A DNA stretch of 8,793 nt, from positions 1 through 8,793 of the forward strand of contig CAKQUI010000094.1 of NCBI GenBank assembly GCA_934277495.1, written 5' to 3'. The position numbers and the translations under genes are program-made. The DNA comes from an uncultured Clostridia bacterium. Its GTDB lineage: Bacteria > Bacillota > Clostridia > Peptostreptococcales > Anaerovoracaceae. Positions 1 through 6,884 of this stretch are shown piece by piece. The notes beneath the pieces are model-generated. The model made no database searches, had not been told where the DNA came from, and worked only from the letters and a program-made list of their open reading frames with translations. Every line of letters starts with the position of its first letter. Within the stretch, counting starts at the first letter, position 1.

Positions 1-813
1 TATATCCCAATGATCCAGCAGGTACAGCACGTTGAATATGGTAACGCTGACGCTACAAGAGCTGCAGTTAAGAACCTGATCGCAGTTGGCGAAAAAGTTG
101 CTGCTATCATCGTTGAACCTATCCAGGGTGAAGGCGGAGTTATCATTCCTCCTAAAGGATACCTCAAAGAGCTCAGAGCAATCGCTGACGAATACGGCTG
201 CTGCCTGATCTTCGATGAAATCCAGACTGGTATGGGTAGAACTGGTACAATGTGGAGATGCGAAGTTGAAGACGTTACTCCAGACATCATGACTTATGGT
301 AAGGCTACATCAGGTGGTCTGGTACCTATCACTGGTATCATCGCAAGACCTTGGACTTATGAACAGTCAGGTATCGGAACTGGTGAAAAGGGCAAGATGT
401 TCAGCAACCCATGGATCCTCGGATCACCTACATTCGGTGGTAACCCACTCGCTTGCTCAGCATTCATCGCTACTATCAAGTACATGCTCGAGCATGATAT
501 CCCTGGTCAGTCAAAGGAAAAGGGAGATCACTACTTAGAAGGTCTGAACAAACTGATGGAAAAATACCCAACAGTTCTGAAGGCTGTAAGAGGCGCTGGT
601 ATGCTGATCTGTATGGAATTCCCAGAAGCAGAAGTTGGCTACGAAGTAACTAAGGGTCTGTTCTCAAGACACGTAATGACTGCTGGTACATTAGTAAATG
701 CCAAGACAGTAAGAATCGAGCCACCTATCACTCAGAGCCACGAGACTATCGACAAGGTATTAAAGTGCATCGAAGAAGCTATCATCGATGTTAAGGCTGA
801 ATTCAATCTGTAA
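1..813 (+). CDS. patA: Putrescine aminotransferase-like class III aminotransferase (5'-truncated)
   Basis: Pyridoxal-phosphate enzyme of aminotransferase class III. The closest family by eye is putrescine aminotransferase (PatA/YgjG), which moves the terminal amino group of putrescine to 2-oxoglutarate in the cytoplasm. The frame is open from base 1, so the N-terminal part lies outside the window; 270 residues remain. Visible marks are the cofactor-binding DEIQTG (bases 214-231), the Schiff-base lysine in YGKATSGG (Lys codon 301-303), the TFGGNPLAC block near 430-456, and the C-terminal AGTLVNAKTVRIEPP stretch that closely resembles the E. coli PatA C-terminus as I recall it. Acetylornithine, ornithine or GABA aminotransferase are alternatives I consider less likely. 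Codon use is strikingly unlike that of its neighbours (GGT, GCT, GTT, CCT, AGA dominate), which suggests very high expression rather than transfer. A terminator follows 52 nt after the stop. Confidence 0.85.
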   Translation, partial: YIPMIQQVQHVEYGNADATRAAVKNLIAVGEKVAAIIVEPIQGEGGVIIPPKGYLKELRAIADEYGCCLIFDEIQTGMGRTGTMWRCEVEDVTPDIMTYGKATSGGLVPITGIIARPWTYEQSGIGTGEKGKMFSNPWILGSPTFGGNPLACSAFIATIKYMLEHDIPGQSKEKGDHYLEGLNKLMEKYPTVLKAVRGAGMLICMEFPEAEVGYEVTKGLFSRHVMTAGTLVNAKTVRIEPPITQSHETIDKVLKCIEEAIIDVKAEFNL

Positions 814-865
814 GGATAAAACCGTAGATTCGGATATCGGTGTAATATTCATCTAAATACCTCAG

Positions 866-901
866 GACCCCGCCGGGTAACGGCGGGGTCTTGAATTTTT
901 T
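866..901 (+). terminator. Rho-independent terminator of the aminotransferase gene
   Basis: Perfect 10-bp GC-rich stem (866-875 with 881-890, arms GACCCCGCCG and CGGCGGGGTC) around a GGTAA loop, followed by TTGAATTTTTT. It lies 52 nt after the stop codon and nothing else is encoded between them. It is the strongest terminator in the window, in keeping with a highly expressed gene. Confidence 0.93.
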
Positions 902-907
902 CAGGAC

Positions 908-938
908 AAAAAAAGAACCGGATGATCTCCGGTCGTTT
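908..938 (-). terminator. Rho-independent terminator of the GNAT gene (minus strand)
   Basis: Hairpin with arms ACCGGA (917-922) and TCCGGT (928-933) and a 5-nt loop. On the minus strand it is followed by a run of seven T (complement of 908-914, after one C), which makes it the natural end of the minus-strand acetyltransferase gene about 50 nt away. A short TTTT on the plus side means it may also act weakly in the other direction. Confidence 0.75.
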
Positions 939-984
939 TGATGTTTTATAGAGCCTTTTTTTCATACTCTGGTAGCGAGCTGCA

Positions 985-1515
985 TCAGGGCAGCTTTTTC
1001 TCCAGCAGTACAAGGTCTACGTCAGGTATACCGTTGAATCTGCAGGGCACTACTGCGATCTCGCTGTATCCACGGTGGCTGTAGAATTTCCTTGCTGCAG
1101 CATTCAGCACGTTGGTATCCATACGCAGATAACTGCATCCGTTTTCCAGCGCATATTTTTCATAGAACTCTACGAATGACGATCCGAACCCCTGCCCTTT
1201 TGTATACGGGTCGATGACGAGAGTGTGAAGGACCATTATCTCATCGTCGGCTGCATCGTACTGCCATGGAGCGCCTGCATATGCGTCCACCTGGATCTGG
1301 TTTATCACTGCCGTGCCCACTGCTTTGCCGTCATGTTCAGCAATGAAAAGGTCGCCTCTTTCCAGGGCTTCTTCTGCAGTAATTCTTGTAGGGTATACAC
1401 TGCGCACCCAGCCGATTTTCACGTGTCCTGCTTCTTCTTCGGTATGTATATGATCATAGATCGCAGCAATAGCGTCGAGATCAGAAGAAGTCGCTTTTCT
1501 TATTATCGTTTCCAT
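985..1515 (-). CDS. GNAT-family N-acetyltransferase
   Basis: A 176-residue single-domain acetyltransferase of the GCN5-related (GNAT) superfamily, expected to move an acetyl group from acetyl-CoA to an amine; the substrate cannot be read from the sequence. Motif A is clear: strand VLHTLVIDP (residues 95-103), then the pyrophosphate-binding turn KGQGFG (106-111) and helix. Motif B is NVLNAAARKFYSHRGY (135-150), with the usual N...A..FY...GF-like pattern. Length is normal for the family. The ATG at 1515 has a good AAGGAG (1523-1528) 7 nt upstream, which fixes the start. It is a single gene, convergent with the aminotransferase and divergent from the hydrogenase, with its own terminator. No signal peptide or membrane segment is visible, so it is probably cytoplasmic. 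Confidence 0.88.
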   Translation of the reverse strand: METIIRKATSSDLDAIAAIYDHIHTEEEAGHVKIGWVRSVYPTRITAEEALERGDLFIAEHDGKAVGTAVINQIQVDAYAGAPWQYDAADDEIMVLHTLVIDPYTKGQGFGSSFVEFYEKYALENGCSYLRMDTNVLNAAARKFYSHRGYSEIAVVPCRFNGIPDVDLVLLEKKLP

Positions 1516-1637
1516 ATTTGATCTCCTTGAAAGTTTGTCTGATTGGATATCTCCTGTATGAATGATATCACGTCAGGCGTTCCTGCGCCACATCATTATC
1601 TGAAAAACACAGAAGCAAAGTTTTCGGTCGAAATTTT

Positions 1638-1666
1638 CTGGCAGCGGCAGCGTATAAGCGTATAAT
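1638..1666 (+). promoter_or_regulatory. Candidate sigma-70-type promoter for the hydrogenase-scpAB operon
   Basis: A consensus -10 box TATAAT (1661-1666) has CTGGCA (1638-1643, 4 of 6 matches to TTGACA) exactly 17 bp upstream. The octamer GCGTATAA occurs twice in tandem here (1650-1665), giving a second, weaker -10. Transcription would begin near 1673, leaving an untranslated leader of about 97 nt before the hydrogenase ATG at 1770. I see no known riboswitch in that leader. Confidence 0.5.
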
Positions 1667-1769
1667 CCCGTGGAAAGAGCTGCGACTTTGTGATAAAATA
1701 AACATGGATAGTTTTATGAGGCGGTCACAGGATCGCCCGGTCGGGATGTTTTATTTATGGAGAATAATT

Positions 1770-3203
1770 ATGCGTATTTTTGACACAAAGGTGCAGGAAC
1801 TGAAGTACAAGGTGCTCATGGAGCTGGCGTGGCAGACATGGAAAGGCAACGACGCCTTCATGGTCTTCAATGAGATAGCCAATGAGATCATCAAGAAGGG
1901 CGAACCGCCGATGAGCTGCTGTATATACAAGGACAGAGCTATCGTTGCGGAAAGGATAAGGCTGGCACTGGGAGGTGACAAAAATAACCCCAACGTCATA
2001 CAGGTCATAGGTATCGCCTGCGATGAATGTCCTGTAGCAGGACATGTAGTCACTGATATGTGCAGAGGCTGCGTCGCACACAGATGCGGAGACGCCTGCA
2101 GGCCGGGAGCCATAACTTTTGACGATGAACAGGTGGCACATATAGACAAGAGCAAGTGCGTCGAGTGCGGCAGATGCGCCAAGGTATGTCCGTACAGCGC
2201 TATCGTGGATTTCAAGAGACCATGTGAGAAAGCATGCAAAGTCAAGGCTATAAGCATGGCCAGCGACGGAGTGGCCTCCATCGACAGTGAAAAGTGTCTG
2301 GCATGCGGAGCCTGCGTATACCAGTGTCCTTTCGGAGCGACCGTAGACGTTTCCAGCATCACCGATGTGATAAAGACACTTATGGCAAGCAAAGACAACA
2401 CCGAGTTCAGGGTGCATGCAGTAGTGGCGCCTGCCATCGCAGGACAGTTCACATATGCAAAGCCGGGGCAGATACTCAGCGCCATAAAGGATATCGGCTT
2501 TTACAGCATAGAGGAGGCAGCTCTGGGGGCAGATATAGTAGCGTATCATGAAGCAGAAGAACTCAGGGAAAGAGAGTTCATGACATCCTCATGCTGCCCT
2601 GCGTTTGTGAAGTATATCGAGACGAAGTTCCCGTCGCTGACGGAACACATTTCCGAAAGCCTTTCCCCGATGGCTGTGACAGGCAAGCTGATAAAGGAAA
2701 GAGACCCTGATTCCAAAGTGGTTTTCATAGGTCCCTGCACTGCCAAGAAAGCCGAAGTGAGAAAACCGGAAGTCTCGCCATACATAGATTACGTCCTTAC
2801 TTTTGAAGAGCTTCAGGCACTGATAGACAGCAAGGACATCGTAGTGAACGAACTGCCGGAGCTGGATATAAACGACGCATCATATTTCGGCAGGATCTTT
2901 GCACGTACAGGCGGAGTCACAGAGGCAGTGAAAGAAGCTGCAGCAGAACACGGTTTCGAGGATATGAAATTCGAACCGGCCGTATGCGACGGCATAGACA
3001 AGTGCAAGACAGCGCTTATGAAAGCCAGCAGAGGCATATATACAAACAATTTCGTGGAGGGCATGGTATGTATGGACGGCTGCATCGGAGGTGCAGGCTG
3101 TCTCACCCACGGGCAATCGAACAAATCAGGCATCGACAGCTACGGCAGGAAAGCAGAAAAGACAAAGATACTGCAGGCTGCGGGGCCTTATCTGGAGGAT
3201 TAG
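1770..3203 (+). CDS. Monomeric [FeFe] hydrogenase with ferredoxin-like domain
   Basis: Cytoplasmic iron hydrogenase, 477 residues, interconverting protons and H2, probably with ferredoxin as partner. Order: an N-terminal helical region starting MRIFDTKVQELKYK; a Cys-rich stretch (84-110, with CDEC, CRGC, HRCGDAC); two 4Fe-4S ferredoxin motifs (Cys130/133/136/140 and Cys176/179/182/186); then the H-cluster domain. All three H-cluster signatures are present: L1 TSSCCPAF (Cys275, Cys276), L2 GPCTAKKAE (Cys323) and L3 EGMVCMDGCIGGAGC (Cys434, Cys438). The extra N-terminal cysteines and L3 ending in GGAG fit the monomeric clostridial type often called group B, not the long CpI-like type. The frame extends upstream to an ATG at 1704, but GGAG at 1759-1762 sits 7 nt before the ATG at 1770 and family similarity begins there. 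Maturation genes hydEFG are not in the window. First gene of a block with scpA. Confidence 0.93.
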   Translation: MRIFDTKVQELKYKVLMELAWQTWKGNDAFMVFNEIANEIIKKGEPPMSCCIYKDRAIVAERIRLALGGDKNNPNVIQVIGIACDECPVAGHVVTDMCRGCVAHRCGDACRPGAITFDDEQVAHIDKSKCVECGRCAKVCPYSAIVDFKRPCEKACKVKAISMASDGVASIDSEKCLACGACVYQCPFGATVDVSSITDVIKTLMASKDNTEFRVHAVVAPAIAGQFTYAKPGQILSAIKDIGFYSIEEAALGADIVAYHEAEELREREFMTSSCCPAFVKYIETKFPSLTEHISESLSPMAVTGKLIKERDPDSKVVFIGPCTAKKAEVRKPEVSPYIDYVLTFEELQALIDSKDIVVNELPELDINDASYFGRIFARTGGVTEAVKEAAAEHGFEDMKFEPAVCDGIDKCKTALMKASRGIYTNNFVEGMVCMDGCIGGAGCLTHGQSNKSGIDSYGRKAEKTKILQAAGPYLED

Positions 3204-3206
3204 TGC

Positions 3207-4004
3207 ATGAGTTACAGAGTCAGACTCGATGTTTTCGAGGGACCCTTCGATCTGCTGGTGTATCTGATAGAACACGCACAGATGAACATTTACGATATCA
3301 ACATCACAGATATCACAAGGCAGTATATGGATTATATCGAAACCATGAAAAACGCCGATATCGCTGTAGCATCTGAATTCATGGTGCTGGCGTCGGCGCT
3401 CCTTGAGATAAAGTCCAGGATGCTGCTGCCCAGGACAAGTATCGATGAAGATACCGGGACTGTTGCAGAGGACCCGAGGACAGAGCTGGTGGAAAAGCTG
3501 CTGGAATACAAGAAATACAAAGCTGTTTCGAAGATGCTCAGCCAGCGTTTCGAGGAAGGACTGGCTGTCCTTGAAAAACCCCAGGAGGATCTGGCTGTGT
3601 ACACAAGAGAACCTGACGAATATCTCGAACTTGACGCAGGCAGGTTCGTCAGAGCTTTCGAACAGTTCCTTGCAAAGAAAAAGAAACTCGAAGAGATACG
3701 GGAGCACCACAAACGAAGCGAGAAACAGCGCATAACGACTGAGATCCGTATGGAAAATATAAAAAACTTTTTCACAGACAACGGATACAGAGAAGCAGAT
3801 TTCAGAGAACTCATCGAAAAACGGGACGACAGGTACGATGTGGCTGTAACATTCTCTTCGGTACTGGAGATGATGAAAGAGCATAAGCTGGATGCTTTTC
3901 AGGAATATCTCTTCGGAGACATAAAAGTCGTTGCAAACGATGAACTTTTTCATGAAAACAGACAGGAGGAAGGGGCGGATACATGGCAAGCAGCAGAACA
4001 ATAA
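3207..4004 (+). CDS. scpA: Segregation and condensation protein A (kleisin)
   Basis: Kleisin subunit of the bacterial SMC-ScpA-ScpB condensin complex, which compacts and resolves newly replicated chromosomes. Length 265 residues, normal. The N-terminal signature VRLDVFEGPFDLLVYLIEHA (residues 5-24) is diagnostic, followed by the IYDINITDITRQY helix and the MLASALLEIKSR-like helix near 60-71 that contacts the SMC neck. A charged linker follows, then a C-terminal winged-helix region (about 175-245, ending DAFQEYLFGDI) that binds the SMC head. The start is fixed by GGAGG (3194-3198) 8 nt upstream, inside the end of the hydrogenase gene; only 3 nt separate the two genes. It overlaps scpB by 22 nt, so the pair is almost certainly co-translated. 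Confidence 0.96.
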   Translation: MSYRVRLDVFEGPFDLLVYLIEHAQMNIYDINITDITRQYMDYIETMKNADIAVASEFMVLASALLEIKSRMLLPRTSIDEDTGTVAEDPRTELVEKLLEYKKYKAVSKMLSQRFEEGLAVLEKPQEDLAVYTREPDEYLELDAGRFVRAFEQFLAKKKKLEEIREHHKRSEKQRITTEIRMENIKNFFTDNGYREADFRELIEKRDDRYDVAVTFSSVLEMMKEHKLDAFQEYLFGDIKVVANDELFHENRQEEGADTWQAAEQ

Positions 4005-4591
4005 AATCAGCGATAGAATCAATGATGTTCGTATGGGGCGAACCGCTGGATTCCAGAGATATCGCAGACATTTTCGGACTAGACAGAGATGAAGCCTGCG
4101 CCTGCTGCAGACAGCTGCAGGAGGAATACGAACGTGAAGGCAGAGGCATCGTCATAAGGGAAGTGAACAAATGCTTCCAGTTCGTGACACGCAGGGAGAA
4201 TATAGATTACATCGAGCGTCTGTGCACTCCGGTGAAACACAGGCGGCTTTCCCAGTCGGCGCTGGAAGTCCTGGCAATAGTGGCATACCGTCAGCCGGTG
4301 ACGAAGGGCGAAATAGAGTCTGTGCGTGGTATCAGATGCGACAGAGTCATCGAAGGCCTTGTCAAAAAGAACCTGGTGGCCGAGGTGGGCCGCTCGGATG
4401 CAGTAGGAAGACCAATACTTTACGGCACTACTGACGATTTCCTGAAGCATATGGGATTCAGCAGCCTGAAAGAGCTGCCGGATATAGAGGATATCGCAGG
4501 CTTGTTCGATGAAGAAGATGCTCCAAAGGATGCAGACGCCGCAAGTCTGCATCAGATATCCATAGATCTGGCCGGCCGATCCGGAGAGTAA
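3983..4591 (+). CDS. scpB: Segregation and condensation protein B
   Basis: Dimeric partner of ScpA in the SMC condensin complex, 202 residues. Two tandem winged-helix domains are visible: an N-terminal one (SAIESMMFVWGEPLDSRDIA onward, about 9-85) and a C-terminal one (about 90-165) containing the family hallmark LSQSALEVLAIVAYRQPVTKGEIE...RG, plus GRSDAVGRPILYGTT. The acidic tail (LFDEEDAPKDADAA) is typical. The ATG lies inside scpA; AGGAGG at 3964-3969 is 13 nt upstream, longer than ideal, with a second purine run (AAGGGG) closer. The overlap implies translational coupling with scpA. The stop is followed by a 40-nt gap and a terminator hairpin. Confidence 0.96.
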   Translation: MASSRTIKSAIESMMFVWGEPLDSRDIADIFGLDRDEACACCRQLQEEYEREGRGIVIREVNKCFQFVTRRENIDYIERLCTPVKHRRLSQSALEVLAIVAYRQPVTKGEIESVRGIRCDRVIEGLVKKNLVAEVGRSDAVGRPILYGTTDDFLKHMGFSSLKELPDIEDIAGLFDEEDAPKDADAASLHQISIDLAGRSGE

Positions 4592-4631
4592 AACAGCCGG
4601 AGCTGCAGCAGCATAAAAAAGTTATAACAGA

Positions 4632-4668
4632 CCTCCGTGTCACATATCATGACATGGGGGTTTTTATT
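4632..4668 (+). terminator. Terminator hairpin after scpB that abuts the next start codon
   Basis: An 11-bp stem (4632-4642 with 4650-4660, containing two G-T pairs) with a 7-nt loop is followed directly by TTTTTATT. This is a standard intrinsic terminator 40 nt after the scpB stop. Unusually, the carboxypeptidase ATG begins at 4669, right behind the T-tract. The only G-rich stretch that could serve as its ribosome binding site (GGGGG, 4656-4660) is the 3' arm of the stem. The downstream gene therefore either depends on read-through or has a start signal I cannot see. Confidence 0.8.
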
Positions 4669-5517
4669 ATGAAAAAAGAAAGATACATGATACTGTTCAT
4701 CGCAGTTTCGCTGATAACTGCAGGCTGCTTCCTTTACAAATCGGGACACAGCAGTCTCGGCACGACTTCCGGGAACGCCGTGGATATTTCCGCAGGCCAG
4801 GCCATACTCATCGACGGTGACACCGGCAGGGCGCTTTATGAAAAATCAGCGGACGAAAAGGCTTATCCTGCAAGCACAACGAAGATAATGACTGCACTGC
4901 TGACCCTCGAAACACTTGAAAAATACGGGAGCCCGCTGACACAGCAGGTGGAGATACCTGCAGAAGCATCCGGGGTGGAAGGCTCTTCCCTCTACCTGTC
5001 GCCCGGTGAAAAGATATCCATGGAGGACCTGCTTTACGGACTGATGCTGGTGTCCGGCAATGATGCAGCAACAGCACTGGCGTGTATCATCGGCGGGACA
5101 CAGGAGAATTTCGTGCAGATGATGAACGACAAAGCAAAGGAGCTGCACTGCGTCAACACGCATTTCGCCAATCCCAGCGGGCTTTTCGATGAGTCCCATT
5201 ACACGACGGCAAGGGATATGTCTGTGATAGCAATGGAAGCCATGAAAGATCCGGTTTTCCGCAAGATCGTCGCAGCGAAGGACCACAAAGCACAGCGCAG
5301 CAGCAGCGATTATCTGACTTTCCACAACAAGAACAAGACCGTGTTCCAGTATGAAGGAGGCAACGGCATAAAGATAGGATATACGAAAGCGTCGGGACGG
5401 ACACTGGTGGCGTCGGCAGAGCGTGACGGCAAAACCATGATATGCGTAGTAATGAGCGCACCGGACTGGTTCAACGACGCATACCGGCTGATGGACAGCG
5501 GGTTCGGAGAAAAATAG
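4669..5517 (+). CDS. D-alanyl-D-alanine carboxypeptidase, S11 family (short form)
   Basis: Penicillin-binding protein of peptidase family S11 (DacA/DacB/DacF type), trimming the terminal D-Ala of peptidoglycan pentapeptides outside the membrane. From the ATG at 4669 it has 282 residues: a basic start MKKERYMILF, a hydrophobic segment and Cys20 in ITAGC, fitting a loose lipobox or a plain signal anchor. The catalytic motifs are SxxK as STTK (Ser69-Lys72) and SxN as SGN (129-131). The third motif, normally KTG, reads KIG (235-237) in GIKIGYTKASGRTL. The protein stops just after the catalytic domain and lacks the C-terminal beta domain and amphipathic anchor helix of DacA/DacF. The in-frame ATG at 4654 is less likely, as it would put charged residues after a short hydrophobic start and has no SD. 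Position after scpAB recalls scpAB-dacB of Bacillus. Confidence 0.9.
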   Translation: MKKERYMILFIAVSLITAGCFLYKSGHSSLGTTSGNAVDISAGQAILIDGDTGRALYEKSADEKAYPASTTKIMTALLTLETLEKYGSPLTQQVEIPAEASGVEGSSLYLSPGEKISMEDLLYGLMLVSGNDAATALACIIGGTQENFVQMMNDKAKELHCVNTHFANPSGLFDESHYTTARDMSVIAMEAMKDPVFRKIVAAKDHKAQRSSSDYLTFHNKNKTVFQYEGGNGIKIGYTKASGRTLVASAERDGKTMICVVMSAPDWFNDAYRLMDSGFGEK

Positions 5518-5529
5518 CGGCTTTGCCGC
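5517..5529. other. Small GC hairpin at the carboxypeptidase stop codon
   Basis: GCGGC-TTT-GCCGC starts on the last base of the TAG stop. No T-tract follows, so it is not a terminator by itself; it may stabilise the mRNA 3' end. Confidence 0.4.
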
Positions 5530-5612
5530 CTGTATCTGATGCAAATGTACATATCAGTCGATATCTCCTGCAGCAGGCATTCGTCCGCCTTTTGTTTTCG
5601 CAGTATAAGAAC

Positions 5613-5634
5613 AAAAGTGGCTTCGCCACATTTT
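5613..5634 (+). terminator. Candidate terminator downstream of the carboxypeptidase gene
   Basis: Stem GTGGC/GCCAC (5617-5621 with 5625-5629) closed by a TTC loop and flanked by AAAA on the left and ATTTT on the right, so it is nearly symmetric and could work on either strand. It is short and about 100 nt past the stop codon, but it is the only plus-strand candidate before the convergent recombinase gene. Confidence 0.5.
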
Positions 5635-5661
5635 ATCATATGAAACTTTTGTTGATATTCC

Positions 5662-5685
5662 GGAAATATCGAAAACGATATTTCC
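5662..5685. repeat. Perfect 10-bp inverted repeat just outside the left crossover repeat
   Basis: GGAAATATCG (5662-5671) and CGATATTTCC (5676-5685) are perfect complements around AAAA. The left arm also pairs nearly perfectly with GATATTCC at 5654-5661, so two alternative hairpins are possible. No T-tract follows on either strand. It ends 16 bp before the 25-bp inverted repeat. It could be a protein-binding site or a structured RNA element. The rest of the 215-nt gap (5518-5732) shows no convincing gene. Confidence 0.55.
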
Positions 5686-5692
5686 TACATAA

Positions 5693-5724
5693 TAAAAAAG
5701 ACGCAGAGTTGTGTACTCTGCGTC
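5693..5724 (-). terminator. Terminator of the recombinase gene, built from the left inverted repeat
   Basis: On the minus strand a perfect 10-bp stem (5715-5724 with 5700-5709) with a 5-nt loop is followed by TTTTTTATT (complement of 5691-5699). It sits 8 nt after the recombinase stop codon. The hairpin is essentially the 25-bp repeat, but the T-tract lies outside it, so only this copy of the repeat has terminator form. Confidence 0.85.
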
Positions 5725-5726
5725 AC
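5702..5726 (-). repeat. Left 25-bp inverted repeat (IR-L), putative crossover site
   Basis: The reverse complement of these 25 bases is identical to 7384-7408. The repeat is internally a dyad: arms CGCAGAGT and ACTCTGCG around an asymmetric 5-nt centre (TGTGT on the plus strand here, ACACA at the other copy). Two inverted arms around a short asymmetric spacer is how tyrosine-recombinase core sites are built, and the opposite spacer orientation of the two copies would give inversion, not excision. The recombinase stop codon is 6 nt inside this copy. Confidence 0.85.
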
Positions 5727-5732
5727 GCTGGC

Positions 5733-6884
5733 TCAAGGTGCGACTGCCATATGGTCATCAGGTCCGGGACTTCCGGCCGGCGTCGACAGGAATCCGGCAT
5801 CTTCGAGCTTCCTTATATTCTCTCTTTTGAAATCTATACTGGGGTGCACATAACGGTTCATCGTTATAGATATGCTGGAATGGCCAAGGATCTCGCTCAG
5901 CGTTTTCATATCGCAGCCAAGCTCGATGTATCTTGTGGCGAAAGTGTGACGCAGCGTATGAAAATGTACACCCTGCATACCCAGATCAGCAGTGTATTTT
6001 TTCAGTCTGCGCTGCAGCCTGCGTGGATCCATAGGACTGCTGCTCCCGGTCATGATGAAGTGATCCGGCTCATCTGTCTGAAACATCGAAAACAGCTCGG
6101 CAAGCCTGTCCGGTATCGGTATGACCCTTGCCGATGACGGCGTTTTAGGCGTTCCGATATGCAGCATGGTTTTTCTGCCGCTGCCAGCCTCAGGGTTTCT
6201 TATACGCTGGACAGTGTTTTTCACTGTCATCAGTTTTGAATCGGTCGATATGTGTTTCCACTGCAGCCCGCATATCTCGCCGATCCTGAGTCCTGTGATA
6301 AGTGAGCTCAGGACTGCAAGTTTGTAGATATCGATATCCTTTACAAGATACTGAGTAAACTGTTTCTGTTCTTTCATGGAAAGGACACGCATTTCCTTCT
6401 TCTCTATACGTGGATATGTAAACTGCAGGTCGGTCACACTGACGCCATTCTCGATACTGGCGTCGATGATGATCTTGCGTACCAGTGTAAGGATATCTCT
6501 GACAGTCTTTGCTGCAAGGTTTTTCTGATACAGAAGTTCATCATAAAAATCCGCCAGCATGCCGCCGTCGAGCTCTGCAGCGATGCATGTCCCCAGACTT
6601 GATATTATGTGATTTTCCATCATACAGCGGTATTTTGCAATGGTGGATGTCTTCAGCCTCACGGAATTCATATCCAGCCACTTTTCACAATACGCAGCAA
6701 AAGTTTCCGGAGCCTGTCCATCGGTCGTATCTGCAGATGATATTGCGGTAGCATCGCTCGCTGTTTCCGCCCTCTCGATATACTGATGCCGGCAGCAGTA
6801 TCGATATCTTATCCTTCGTTTCTGCTCATGCCTTTTCGTATAACTGATATCCCGGTGCCTGTAACTATGATTTGGTTTTTCCAT
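5733..6884 (-). CDS. Tyrosine recombinase/integrase
   Basis: Site-specific recombinase of the tyrosine (phage integrase) family, 383 residues from the ATG at 6884. All catalytic residues are visible: Arg200 (TGLRIGE), Lys247 (TPKTPSSARVIPI hairpin), His309-x-x-Arg312 (HTLRH), His335 (LGHSS) and the nucleophile Tyr345 (MNRYVHP). A SAM-like core-binding domain spans about 60-145 (TFAAYCEKWL ... KTVRDILTLVRKI). The first 40 residues are very basic and aromatic (KRRIRYRYCCRHQY), perhaps a reduced arm-site-binding domain, followed by a low-complexity linker rich in Ala, Ser and Thr. AAAGGAG about 10 nt upstream supports ATG 6884; the frame extends to a TTG at 6914 without an SD. The gene stops 6 nt from the left inverted repeat. 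Probable role (inference): inverting the segment that contains it. The catalytic set appears intact. Confidence 0.93.
   Translation of the reverse strand: MEKPNHSYRHRDISYTKRHEQKRRIRYRYCCRHQYIERAETASDATAISSADTTDGQAPETFAAYCEKWLDMNSVRLKTSTIAKYRCMMENHIISSLGTCIAAELDGGMLADFYDELLYQKNLAAKTVRDILTLVRKIIIDASIENGVSVTDLQFTYPRIEKKEMRVLSMKEQKQFTQYLVKDIDIYKLAVLSSLITGLRIGEICGLQWKHISTDSKLMTVKNTVQRIRNPEAGSGRKTMLHIGTPKTPSSARVIPIPDRLAELFSMFQTDEPDHFIMTGSSSPMDPRRLQRRLKKYTADLGMQGVHFHTLRHTFATRYIELGCDMKTLSEILGHSSISITMNRYVHPSIDFKRENIRKLEDAGFLSTPAGSPGPDDHMAVAP

Noticed and set aside
1563..1570. Palindrome TGATATCA upstream of the acetyltransferase gene
   Set aside because: Eight-base palindromes are expected by chance in a window this size and nothing nearby supports an operator.
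1704..1769. Upstream ATG at 1704 as the hydrogenase start, adding 22 residues
   Set aside because: No SD precedes it, the extra residues do not look like the family, and ATG 1770 has a well-placed GGAG.
1755..2549. Long minus-strand open frames opposite the hydrogenase gene
   Set aside because: They lie entirely antisense to a clearly identified protein, have no SD and are rich in Cys/His/Ser as expected from reverse-strand reading of coding DNA.
3126..4022. A 298-codon minus-strand open frame opposite scpA
   Set aside because: It is antisense to scpA over its length, and its Phe/Leu/Cys-rich composition is a mirror of the scpA codons.
5442..6137. A 231-codon plus-strand open frame running from the carboxypeptidase end into the recombinase gene
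   Set aside because: It starts inside one real gene, crosses terminators and hairpins and ends antisense to the recombinase; no recognisable domain.
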